Positions 51,359 to 59,807 of a stretch of DNA of 64,000 bases are shown here, one piece after another. Under the pieces are notes generated by a model. The model did not search any database and was not told the origin of the DNA. It saw only the letters and a program-made list of their open reading frames with translations. Each line of letters opens with the position of its first letter. Position 1 is the stretch's first letter. The DNA comes from CAVQGZ01 sp963712175 (lineage in GTDB: Bacteria; Actinomycetota; Actinomycetes; Jiangellales; Jiangellaceae): NCBI GenBank assembly GCA_963712175.1, contig CAVQGZ010000003.1:1-64000 (forward strand). The letters are read 5' to 3'. Made by a program: the position numbers and the translations under genes.

Positions 51359-52789
51359 ATGGTTGACGATTCGACGACGCCGGACCCCGCGCCGGTCCCC
51401 CCCGAGGCCGCGACTGCGCGAGAACGCGGGCGCGCGGTCCGCAAGCAGGTACCCCGCAGCTCGCACGCAGCCTGGCACCTGCGCTCGGTCGCCGATCGCG
51501 ACCCGCTCGAGATCCTTCAGGCACAAGCCGCGGCCAGGGTGCCCGAGCTCGTCCCGATTCGCTACGGCCGCATGCTCGCCTCCGCCTTCACCTTCTACCG
51601 GGGCGCCGCGGCCATCATGGCCGACGACCTTGCGACCACGCCGACGACGGGTCTCACCGCCCAGCTCGCCGGAGACGCCCACCTGGCGAACTTCGGAGGG
51701 TTCGCCGCACCCGACCGTGAGATGATCTTCGATCTCAACGACTTCGACGAGACGCTTCCGGGGCCGTTCGAGTGGGATCTCAAGAGACTGGTGGCCAGCT
51801 TCGCCGTGGCGAGCAGAGACCGCAGCTTCCCTACCGAGGTGAGCCGCGGGCTCACCGAGAACGTGGTGGCCAGCTACCGCGCCGGGATCGCCGAGTTCGC
51901 CGACATGGGCAGGCTTGATGTCTGGTACGCCCGGCTCGACGCCAACGAGCTGCAGCAGCGGTGGGGCGCGGCACTGGGCCCGTCGACGCTCAAGACGTTC
52001 CGCAAGAACCTGGCCAAGGCGCGACGCAAGACCAGCGCTCGAGCGTTCTCCCGCTACACCACGACGGGACCGGACGGGACGCTGCGTCCGGTGAGCGACC
52101 CTCCACTGGTCGTGCCGCTGGACGAGTTGTTCGCTGGACCCGACCTGGACACGGCGCACTCGTTGGTCGCCGGCTTCTTCGAGCGCTACCTGGCCTCCCT
52201 GGCCGACGACAAGCAGCACCTGCTGCGTGGCTACCGCCTCGTCGGAGCAGCACGCAAGGTCGTCGGAGTGGGCAGCGTCGGCACCCGGTGCTGGATCCTG
52301 CTGCTGGTCGGGGAGAACGACTCCCTGGACGACCTCGTGCTTCAGATCAAGGAGGCCGTCCCGTCCGTGCTGGAGCCCTACCTCGGTGCCAGCGCGTACC
52401 CGACGCATGGGCGACGCGTGGTGGAAGGCCAGCGACTGATGCAGGCGGCCTCCGACATGTTGCTCGGCTGGGAGCAAGCCACCCACCCGTCCGGTGAGAC
52501 CCATGACTTCTACGTCCGGCAGATGTGGGACGGGAAGGCCTCAGCGGACTTGGGTGCGATGGCCCTCGACGGCTACCAGGCATACGCCCAGATCTGCGGA
52601 TGGACGCTGGCGCGGGCCCACGCCCGCACCGGGGACCGCAAGGCCATCTCGGGCTACCTGGGTTCCGGCCACACCATGGCCAAGGCCATGGCGGACTTCG
52701 CCGAGGCCTACGCCGACCAGAACGAGGCGGACTACAAGCGCGTGCGCCGCGCGGCCGACGACGGGCTCATCGAGGTGGCGTCCGGCTGA
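51359..52789 (+). CDS. DUF2252 protein
   Basis: 476 aa. The family core is LVPIRYGRMLASAFTFYRGAAAIMADDL, GDAHLANFGGFAAPDREMIFDLNDFDETLPGPFEWDLKRLVAS and YVRQMWDGK. DUF2252 has a kinase-like fold; the function is unknown. The sequence is complete. ATG 51359 follows a short intergenic gap after the broken membrane gene. Confidence 0.92.
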   Translation: MVDDSTTPDPAPVPPEAATARERGRAVRKQVPRSSHAAWHLRSVADRDPLEILQAQAAARVPELVPIRYGRMLASAFTFYRGAAAIMADDLATTPTTGLTAQLAGDAHLANFGGFAAPDREMIFDLNDFDETLPGPFEWDLKRLVASFAVASRDRSFPTEVSRGLTENVVASYRAGIAEFADMGRLDVWYARLDANELQQRWGAALGPSTLKTFRKNLAKARRKTSARAFSRYTTTGPDGTLRPVSDPPLVVPLDELFAGPDLDTAHSLVAGFFERYLASLADDKQHLLRGYRLVGAARKVVGVGSVGTRCWILLLVGENDSLDDLVLQIKEAVPSVLEPYLGASAYPTHGRRVVEGQRLMQAASDMLLGWEQATHPSGETHDFYVRQMWDGKASADLGAMALDGYQAYAQICGWTLARAHARTGDRKAISGYLGSGHTMAKAMADFAEAYADQNEADYKRVRRAADDGLIEVASG

Positions 52790-52852
52790 GAAGGCCGAGC
52801 GACTCCGGTTCGCAGCCAGGCGATGCGGTACGCGCGCAGCGGCTCGAACGTG

Positions 52853-54143
52853 TCAGGGTGCGATCTGCTGGGTCTTGTTCGTCTGCCGGGACGAGCCCGC
52901 CAGCGTGACGACCACGGCCACGACGGAGCCGACGATGGCCAGGGTCGACGCCTGCAGACCCGCGCTGCCGGCGACGACCACCGCGAGCATGACCGACGAC
53001 ACCGGAAGCTTGAGCATCGCCGCCGATCCGGCAGCCATCCCGGCGACCACCGCTGGGGTGAGCTCGAGCCCTGGCACCACGAGCGAGAAGAAGGTGCCCA
53101 CGGCCGCCCCGAGGAACAAGAGCCGGGAAGACCGGGCCCCCGCGGAACCCGCTGCCGAGCGACACCCCGTATCCAGCAGCCTTCGTCAGGATCAGGAGCG
53201 CCACGATCCCGGCCCCCCACGCCGAGCCTTGGCCGACGAACGTCGACAGGTCGGACTGCCCGGAGAACAGCACGTTGAGCGGGCTCTCACCAGAGACGCC
53301 GAACACCAGAGCCAGGCCGCCGACGGTCAGGCCGCCCATCGCGCCGACAACCGCGGGCCGGGGAGCAGCAAGCGCATGGGTACGGGCGGCGATACCGCGT
53401 ACGGCGAAACCGACAGCAGCCATGGCCACCCCGATGACCACGGCCCACAGCACGTCGGCCAGGCGCAGCGAGGGGTAGGAGGCCAGGCCATCGACTGCCA
53501 GCGAGGTCGGCGTCACCCCCGCCAGATCCCCTACGCCGGTGAAGACGATGTAGCCGAGCCCGGCCGCCAGCAGACCCGGCAGAACCACCACGGTCAACGG
53601 AGCAGCCAGAGCGGTGGCACCGACCGCCTCGAGTACCAGCAGCGCCGCAAGAAGCGGGTTGCCGAACAGCGCGGAGATGGCCGCGAACAGGCCCGCCGAC
53701 GCCGCCAACGCCGCAACGTTGCCCGACTGCCGAAACAGGTGGGCGCCCCACAGGCCCAGCGCACTGCCCAAGGCCACCAGCGGGGCCTCAGGGCCGATGA
53801 CCGCCCCGAACGCTAACGACGCCAGGGCAGCCAGCACGACACCAGGGATGGCATCGGGGGCAACGGGCTTCGCGGAGAAGCCGTTGATGGGGTCGTGCCC
53901 GCCACCACCGGGCAGGTGCCTGACGGCGAGCCCGGCCAGCACCCCACCGATGGTCGGGATGAGCAGCACCCACCACCACGAGTCGGCCGCGAAACCCGCC
54001 GCGGTCGGGATGTCGCTCCACAGCCAGTTGGTGAGCTGCTCGACGAGCGCAAGGAAGGCCAGCGCCACCAACGAGATCGGTATGGCCACGACAGCGGCGA
54101 TACCCAGTGCGCGGACCAGGTCCCTACCCTTGCTCTCAGGCAT
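52853..54143 (-). pseudogene. ClC-family chloride channel/antiporter, one-base frameshift
   Basis: From ATG 54143 the frame runs through FGAVIGPEAPLVALGSALG (selectivity loop with the gating Glu) and GSGFRGGPVFPAL, then changes frame near 53113-53122. The C-terminus continues as LFLGAAVGTFFSLVVPGLELTPAVVAGMAAGSAAMLKLP to the stop at 52853. An extra T (CTTG for CTG) accounts for it. Intact, it would be about 430 aa with 10-12 TM. Function lost unless this is a sequencing error. Confidence 0.85.
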
Positions 54144-54223
54144 TCTCGCGCGGCCTCATGGCCCGGATCGTGCCAGACCTACCGGCGAACCGGACGTCCC
54201 CGTGCCCGACCGTCGCGCGTGGA

Positions 54224-54687
54224 TCACGTCATGCTGTCGACGGCCACCGTTGCGGCAAGGATGAGAGCCACGTCGGCTCCCGGCTCAATACTCACGCCGA
54301 ACGTGTCGCGTACCCGTACCCAGCGCTTGGCACCTCGGCGATCCTGGAGCCGTCCCGCTCGAACCTGTACTCGTGGTCGACGAGGTTCCCCTGGACGGCG
54401 ATCTGCCCGACGTCATCGGCCTCGAGCACGAACCGGTCACGCAGCGGGGTGATCATGGCCTTCTTGATGGTCGCCGACGGACGTCCCGGACGATCGATCT
54501 TCATCGTGTCGCGTACCCGCGCAGCCTTGCCGTCGACCTTGAACGCGCGCCGACCACTGGTCGTCTCGATCCAGTAGTCGTCGCCGATCGAGATGACCTT
54601 GGCCTGTATCTGGTAGATCTCAGCCCCGCCACCATCTGTGCCGCGCCGTCCGGCATGTCGATCTTGGCGCCTGTCTCTGAGCCCCAT
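54224..54687 (-). pseudogene. LURP-one-related protein, one-base frameshift
   Basis: From ATG 54687: IYQIQAKVISIGDDYWIE, GRRAFKVDGKAARVRDTMKI, LRDRFVLEADDVGQIAVQGNLVDHEYRFERDGSRIAEV. The next frame then gives KRWVRVRDTFGVSIEPGADVALILAATVAVDS to TGA 54224. One base is missing near 54327-54333. The family is a tubby-like fold that binds membranes or phospholipids. Intact, it would be 154 aa. Confidence 0.85.
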
Positions 54688-54741
54688 GCCAGCTCCCTGT
54701 CCTGGAGCTCGTCGTCCGAGGTGAGCGCCAAGGTGTCGTGC

Positions 54742-55269
54742 CTAGCCCTCGACGGCCTTGGACACCTGGTCGTCAGACTTCGCGAGTGCCTTTTCGAGCT
54801 TGTCGTAGTCCCCCGAGTCGATGGCTTTGCTGGTGCGCTTGACCGCCTTGGCCAGCGCTGCCTCGACGCGGTCGAGGTAGACGTCGTCGATGACGACGAC
54901 CACGGCCGACGAGTTGGGCGGGAGGTACTCCTCCAGCTCCACCCCGAGCTCCTTCTCCGCGTGCTTCTTGGTGAGGTGGCCCAGCAGGGCGCCGATCCCG
55001 GCCCCGACGGCGGTCGCGGCGAGCAACGGTGGGGCGAAGAGGCCCACCACGAGTCCGACACCTCCGCCGAGAACCGCGCCTCCGCCGGTGATGCCGTCCC
55101 CCTTGGTGAGCACGTCGACCTGCCCATCCGCGTCGCGGCTCATCACCACGGCAGCCACCACCTGCAGGTCGGCCCCTTGGGCTGCCTTGAGGACGTCGAA
55201 GTCGTCCTTGGCAGCCGCAGCGTCGGAGTATGCGGCGACGTAGAGAGCGAGGTTGGCCGGGGTCGTCAT
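54742..55269 (-). CDS. DUF1269 membrane protein
   Basis: 175 aa. It starts MTTPANLALYVAAYSDAAAAKDDFDVLKAA, has the Gly-rich hydrophobic middle (GITGGGAVLGGGVGLVVGLFAPP, VGAGIGALLGHL) and the strand SSAVVVVIDD of the DUF1269 family. Its role is thought to be in stress response but is not known. The ATG at 55269 is preceded by AAGGATGAC. It lies 54 bp upstream of the LURP-one gene on the same strand. Confidence 0.82.
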   Translation of the reverse strand: MTTPANLALYVAAYSDAAAAKDDFDVLKAAQGADLQVVAAVVMSRDADGQVDVLTKGDGITGGGAVLGGGVGLVVGLFAPPLLAATAVGAGIGALLGHLTKKHAEKELGVELEEYLPPNSSAVVVVIDDVYLDRVEAALAKAVKRTSKAIDSGDYDKLEKALAKSDDQVSKAVEG

Positions 55270-55350
55270 GGCGTCATCCTTGTCCTGAGGGTGAACCTTC
55301 GGAATCGTGTGTCCCGCTGGGGAGAGGCTACCCCTCTGCCCACGGTCAAC

Positions 55351-55614
55351 GTGGGCGACGCCGGCCGAACCCCGCAGACCTCCGGCCACCCCGGACCCGG
55401 AAGCGCGTTCCCCAACCCCGTCGGGCTCGACGCCGCCACAAGCATCATCAGGTCCACCGACGGCGGCGTCAGCTGGCAGCAGGGCTCGCCCTTGGCCGTG
55501 GTGTCCCTCGCCAGCGTCGACCACGAGGTGTGGGCCACCACCCACGACGGCGTGATGTACAGCACCGACCGCGGCGCCATCAACAGCTCACACTTGAAGG
55601 TCCTGACGGGTTGA
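55351..55614 (+). pseudogene. possible fragment of a BNR-repeat (sialidase-like) gene
   Basis: The frame to TGA 55612-55614 reads AATSIIRSTDGGVSWQQGSPLAVVSL then DHEVWATTHDGVMYSTDRGA, which is the pattern of BNR/Asp-box beta-propeller repeats (SxDGGxxW). No signal peptide or full propeller is present. Probably the end of a lost gene; the GTG 55351 start is arbitrary. Confidence 0.5.
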
Positions 55615-55700
55615 TCATCAGGCTGTGCGTCTCGACAAGGTACGGAGCCGCTGACTGAGCCGACAGGTTCCCGTCAACCCGGTGTGAGTCGAGAATCACC

Positions 55701-56807
55701 TCACGGGGCAGGGGTGGGATCGCTCGCGGGGTCGGGCCACGCGAGTCGTCGGCGCAGCCACAGGGCGACGTAGACCAGCGCGAGGAGCGCGGGCACCTCG
55801 ACGAGCGGCCCGATGACCCCGGCCAGTGCCTGGCCCGAGGTGATGCCCCACACCCCGATGCACACGGCGATCGCGAGCTCGAAGTTGTTGCCCGCCGCGG
55901 TGAAGGCGACCGTCGTGGTCTTCTCGTAGCCCAGCCGGAACCGGCGCCCGACGACGAACGAGACCCCCCACATGAGGCCGAAGTAGACCAGCAGCGGGAC
56001 GGCGACGAGCGCCACCGACCCGGGTTCGTTCAGGATCGCCTCGCCCTGCAGCGCGAACATGATCACGATGGTGAACAACAGGCCGTAGAGCGCCCACGGG
56101 CTGATCCGGGGGGAGAACTCGTTCTCATACCAGTCGAGGCCCTTGCGCCGGATCCCAACCACGCGCGTGATGACGCCGGCGGCCAGCGGGATGCCCAGGA
56201 AGATCAGCACCGCCCTCAGGATCTCTCCGGTCGAGAAGGTGACGTCCTCGGTACCCAGCCCCAGCCAGGACGGGAGGATCTGCAGGTAGAAGGTGCCCAG
56301 CAGGGCGTACGCGGCGATCTGGAACACCGAGTTGACCGCGACGAGGAACGCGGCTGCCTCCCGGTCCCCACACCCCAGGTCGTTCCAGATCAGCACCATC
56401 GCGATGCAGCGCGCCAGGCCGATCACGATCAGCCCGGTCCGGAACTCCGGGTAGTCGGCCAGGAACACCCAGGCCAGCGTGAACATCAGCAGGGGCCCGA
56501 CCAGCCAGTTCAGGACCAGCGACAGCAAGAGCATCCGGCCGTCCCCGGTGACATGACCCATGTCCTCGTACCGGACCTTCGCGAGCACCGGGTACATCAT
56601 GAGCAGCAGGCCCAACGCGATCGGCAGCGACGTACCGGAGATGGTCACGGCTTCGAGAAGGTCGTCCAGCTCGGGGACGAACCGCCCGAGGAGTAGGCCG
56701 GCGACCATGGCCAGCCCGATCCACGCCGGCAGCAACCTGTCGAGCATGGACAGTCGGGAAGCGACCCGTGCTGTGTCGGCCGGCGGCCCCTGCCTGGCGG
56801 TAGTCAC
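55701..56807 (-). CDS. acr3: ACR3-type arsenite efflux transporter
   Basis: 368 aa, 10 TM. GLARCIAMVLIWNDLGCGDREAA carries the essential Cys134 of ACR3; VAFTAAGNNFELAIAVCIG and the PLVEVPALLALVYVAL end complete the family. It exports As(III). Its GTG overlaps the stop of a small thioredoxin-like frame upstream (GTGA). No ArsR is next to it; the nearest ArsR is at 40.4 kb. Confidence 0.94.
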   Translation of the reverse strand: MTTARQGPPADTARVASRLSMLDRLLPAWIGLAMVAGLLLGRFVPELDDLLEAVTISGTSLPIALGLLLMMYPVLAKVRYEDMGHVTGDGRMLLLSLVLNWLVGPLLMFTLAWVFLADYPEFRTGLIVIGLARCIAMVLIWNDLGCGDREAAAFLVAVNSVFQIAAYALLGTFYLQILPSWLGLGTEDVTFSTGEILRAVLIFLGIPLAAGVITRVVGIRRKGLDWYENEFSPRISPWALYGLLFTIVIMFALQGEAILNEPGSVALVAVPLLVYFGLMWGVSFVVGRRFRLGYEKTTTVAFTAAGNNFELAIAVCIGVWGITSGQALAGVIGPLVEVPALLALVYVALWLRRRLAWPDPASDPTPAP

Positions 56808-56953
56808 GAGGATGCGGTCGCGCGGAGCAGCCCGGAGATCTCGTCGGTGGTGGGGAGCCGACCGGAGACGACGAGCGTCTCGTCCACGACCATGTCATGA
56901 CCCATCACCCGGGTCGGCCGCACCAGACCAGTCGCCTCAACGGCCAGCGCCAC
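56804..56953 (-). CDS. small frame like the C-terminus of a thioredoxin-fold protein
   Basis: 49 aa from GTG 56953. The end HDMVVDETLVVSGRLPTTDEISGLL matches the C-terminus of the small redox protein at 41787 (VVDDTVLVSGRVPSVSEI). No CxxC half is found upstream, so it is probably a 5'-truncated remnant or a stand-alone small protein. It ends by overlapping the ACR3 start. From 56954 to 57168 no gene was seen. Confidence 0.5.
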   Translation of the reverse strand: MALAVEATGLVRPTRVMGHDMVVDETLVVSGRLPTTDEISGLLRATASS

Positions 56954-57168
56954 GGCGTCATCACCCCCACGAGGGAACCGCACGGACCAGCACCTACCTC
57001 AGCGCTCCCACCAATCCCGGGCCAGGGGCGAAGGGCCCCACCGCAGCGGGCGGTTCGCGTCAGACTTCCGGGTGCGCTGACGAGCCCAGCCGCTTCACTC
57101 TCGCCCCGTGACCAGCGCCTTCATCCAGCCCGGCTGGATGGACATCGGAACCATCGAGCGCCACAACT

Positions 57169-57440
57169 GTGGCCGCGACTACCCAGCCGTTGCGTGAAGT
57201 CCGTGACCACCTGTCTGAGGTCGTCGATCGGGTCGAGCATCACCACGACCGCGTCGTCGTCACTCGCAACGGGCACCCTGCAGCGGTCATCCTCAGCCCG
57301 GATGACCTGGCCGAGCTCGAAGAGACCATCGAGGTTCTCAGCGACAACGCCGCTCTGCTGATATCCGTGAGGCCGACGAGGCTTACGCGCGCGGAGACGC
57401 CGTCCGCGGTGTCGATGCGGTGCGCCGTCTCCGCCGATGA
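57169..57440 (+). pseudogene. Phd/YefM-type antitoxin, one-base frameshift
   Basis: GTG 57169 begins PLREVRDHLSEVVDRVEHHHDRVVVTRNGHPAAVILSPDDLAELEETIEVLSD, a full Phd/YefM DNA-binding domain. The toxin-binding tail is in another frame (DIREADEAYARGDAVRGVDAVRRLRR) and ends at TGA 57438, overlapping the toxin ATG. One G is missing near 57355. As written, the protein continues in the wrong frame to 57507. Confidence 0.85.
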
Positions 57441-57712
57441 CCGACCCGGTCTACGAACTCGTTGTCACGCCACCGGCACGGCGTGCCATCGAGCAGCGGC
57501 TCCCTGAACCGGTCGCCGCTGCCGTCCTCGACTTCCTCACCGCTGCCCTGACCGCGAACCCGCACCGCCTTGGCACGCCGCTGCGAGGCGAACTGGCTGG
57601 CCTCTGGTCCGCCCGCAAGGGCACCTACGGGATCCTCTACCGAATCAACGACGACCTCAGAGAAGTCATCGTCGTGCGCATCGAGCACCGCCGAGACGCC
57701 TACCGAGCCTGA
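57437..57712 (+). CDS. RelE/ParE-family toxin
   Basis: 91 aa: MTDPVYELVVTPPARRAIEQRLPEPVAAAVLDFL, then LRGELAGLWSARKGTYGILYRI and VVRIEHRRDAYRA, the RelE fold with C-terminal basic and Tyr/Arg residues used by mRNA interferases. It is complete. It overlaps the antitoxin by ATGA, the usual toxin-antitoxin layout. With a broken antitoxin its activity is in question. From 57713 to 57904 no gene was recognised. Confidence 0.88.
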   Translation: MTDPVYELVVTPPARRAIEQRLPEPVAAAVLDFLTAALTANPHRLGTPLRGELAGLWSARKGTYGILYRINDDLREVIVVRIEHRRDAYRA

Positions 57713-57904
57713 CCGGCGCAACCAGCCACGATCCGGTCGACTTCCCGGGGGAGACGGCTGTTGGCGTCGGGTGCCCCTGCTGCTGATCTTGTCGAGCATG
57801 CCGACCATGCGCCGGAGCACCACGCCTGGAACCCCGCTGGACGGCGCGGCCAACTGCTGCCACACAGCCCATGTGTCGCTGTAGGACGCCAAGCGTTGGA
57901 TGCG

Positions 57905-58888
57905 CTACTCAGCAACCTCGACAATGGTGGCGTCGACCTGCCGTCCCTCCTGGGGGAGGAAGCAGTAGAGCCGCCATGCGCCCGGGGCGTCGAGCGTGAA
58001 CGCCATGTATCGGTCCGTCCCCGGCTGCGTCGTCTTCGACCACAGGTAGGTTCCGGACTCCTCGTCAGCATCCGCTGGTTCGATGGCGTACCCGACGTTG
58101 TGCCGCTGCTCGGTGGCATCGACGGCGACGATGTCGAGTCTGTCGCCAACAGAGAACTCAGTGGGTCCGGAGTAGACGCAGCTATCCCCGGTGAACTCCA
58201 CCGCCACCGCGTCGACGTAGGTCTGGCCGACCTGTTCGGGGTCGCATGGCTCGTTCGACCCATCAGCCCAGTCGTAGGCAGTGATGGTGCCGTCCTCGAC
58301 AGTGATCTGGTCGGTGCCGCCGGCGCCGAGGCACTCGCCGTACTTGTCGACGAAGTGGGTACGGAATGTTGCCTTGTTGCCCGAGACGCGCACGTCGACG
58401 TACTCGGTCGCGTAGTGCCGGCGTTGACCAGGGTCGGCGTCACTGTTCGCGGGGGCGACCTGAGCCTCCAGGCGTGCGATCTCATCCGGCCCCGTAGCGA
58501 TCGGCGGGTCGTTGGTGTCGAACGGGTGACCGATCACCACGGCGTCCTCGGCGTAGAAGGACATGAGCGAGTCCAACCACTCCTGCGGGTCGACCTCGAC
58601 GGTGGTGTTGACGTTACGCACGTCCTGGTACGCGGCCAGGACCGCAGCGGGATCCTCGGCCGGTCCAGCAGGCGTCGGATCGCTCTCCCCGCCCAGCGAG
58701 TCGAGCAGCCCGGGCCCCCAGACCAGGCCGGCGACCACCACGGCGGCGGCCGCGACGGTCAGCAGGATCCCGTGGCGCGTCCTCTGCTTGTCTGCCATGT
58801 TCTCCACCTCCATCAGGGCGGTATCGGCGTCGACAGGGTGGGCGTCGATCGCGGTGGCCAACTGCTCCAGGCGCTTGTCAACCAACAT
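57905..58888 (-). CDS. single-TM protein with NTF2-like and beta-sandwich extracellular domains, sigma-factor partner
   Basis: 327 aa. About 40 cytoplasmic residues, one TM (41-58), a Gly/Pro linker, then a SnoaL/NTF2-like domain (about 75-225: FYAEDAVVIGHPFDT, ATEYVDVRVSGNKATFRTHFVDKYGE) and a beta-rich C-terminal domain resembling a cupredoxin (VEFTGDSCVYSG, QRHNVGYAIEP, GAWRLYCFLP) but without the full set of metal ligands. ATG 58888 overlaps the sigma gene by 11 bp. The place and topology fit an anti-sigma factor, yet the N-terminus has no zinc HxxxCxxC motif. Confidence 0.78.
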   Translation of the reverse strand: MLVDKRLEQLATAIDAHPVDADTALMEVENMADKQRTRHGILLTVAAAAVVVAGLVWGPGLLDSLGGESDPTPAGPAEDPAAVLAAYQDVRNVNTTVEVDPQEWLDSLMSFYAEDAVVIGHPFDTNDPPIATGPDEIARLEAQVAPANSDADPGQRRHYATEYVDVRVSGNKATFRTHFVDKYGECLGAGGTDQITVEDGTITAYDWADGSNEPCDPEQVGQTYVDAVAVEFTGDSCVYSGPTEFSVGDRLDIVAVDATEQRHNVGYAIEPADADEESGTYLWSKTTQPGTDRYMAFTLDAPGAWRLYCFLPQEGRQVDATIVEVAE

Positions 58889-59378
58889 CGCTACCCACCT
58901 CCTCACCCAACGTCGCGGCCAGTCGTTGCCGGGCCCGATGCAGGTGCACCCGGGCCGTGGAGGCCGAGCAGTCCAACACCTGCGCGACCTCCTCCACGGG
59001 CTTGTCCTCGAAGTAGCGCAACGCCACCGCCGCCCGCTGCTGGGGCGGCAACTCTCGGACTGCGGCCAGCACCTCGGCCGAGACGGGCTCGGGCAGCGGC
59101 GGGCTGGCCGGTGTCGCCGGCCGAGCCCGCAACACCGCGGCCGCCAGCCGTTGCTCCCGCTTGGCCACCTGCACGGCGAGACGGATCGCCACCCGACGCA
59201 CCCACGCGTCCGGCTGGTCGTGCCCGGCTACCCGGCGCCAATGCCGCAGGAGCTGCACGAACGCATCCTGGGTGACCTCCTCGGACCGGTCCCAGTCCTG
59301 CAGGACCCAGAACACCGTGCGCACCACCCGGGCGTAGTGGTCGGCGAACATGTCGCGGAAGTCCTCCTCCCGGTCCAT
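58878..59378 (-). CDS. SigE-family ECF RNA polymerase sigma factor
   Basis: 166 aa. Region 2 (DREEDFRDMFADHYARVVRTVFWVLQDWDRSEEVTQDAFVQLLRHW) and region 4 (ELPPQQRAAVALRYFEDKPVEEVAQVLDCSASTARVHLHRARQRL) are both complete. GGGAGGTG precedes ATG 59378. It is followed by the membrane protein at 57905, its probable regulator. Confidence 0.92.
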   Translation of the reverse strand: MDREEDFRDMFADHYARVVRTVFWVLQDWDRSEEVTQDAFVQLLRHWRRVAGHDQPDAWVRRVAIRLAVQVAKREQRLAAAVLRARPATPASPPLPEPVSAEVLAAVRELPPQQRAAVALRYFEDKPVEEVAQVLDCSASTARVHLHRARQRLAATLGEEVGSDVG

Positions 59379-59807
59379 GAGCACCTCCCACCGGCTGACG
59401 CGTGCTGCTACCCCATGACCGGGCTGGGCACCCGATTCCGTTTCCACCCAAGAGCAGCAGACTTCAACGACGGCGTAGGCGGGGCGCGGCGAGGCATGCG
59501 GCTGCGCTGGGCCGATCTCGACCTCGACGACCTCGGCCACCTCGACGAGAGGGTCACCTCGGTGGCGGGGCTGGGCTTCGGAAGGCCCAGTAGTCGTCGA
59601 GGTGGCGGGGCACCCGCGGTGCGGCGTTCCGGTCCGCCAAGTCCTTCCGCGTAGGACTGCCCTGTGATCGCGCCGGCGACCTCGGCGTCTGTGCTGGGGC
59701 AGCATGGAGATGCGATGCTAGTGTCACGGAAACGCAGCAAAACACAACAGATGAAGTCGCGGAACGCACGCTGTTCGGTCGCCGCAGGCCGGTGGGAGGA
59801 GCCGTCG
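59379..59807. other. 429-bp region without a recognised gene
   Basis: Lies between the divergent sigma-factor and DeoR genes. All frames are low in family-like sequence. A CTCGAC-rich stretch is near 59517-59548. Just upstream of DeoR, AACGCAGCA (59731-59739) and AACACAACA (59741-59749) form a direct repeat, a candidate DeoR site. Confidence 0.4.

Noticed and set aside
57340..57370. Programmed frameshift in the antitoxin
   Set aside because: No slippery heptamer or downstream pseudoknot is visible, and the shift is of the same one-base kind seen in several unrelated genes.
57713..57904. A minus-strand frame (SDTWAVWQQLAAP..VVLRRMVGMLDKI) after the toxin
   Set aside because: It reads somewhat like a protein but begins only with TTG, is short, and matches no family that I can name.
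59379..59807. A hidden gene or remnant before DeoR
   Set aside because: Frames such as the minus strand near 59570-59640 give no convincing family match.
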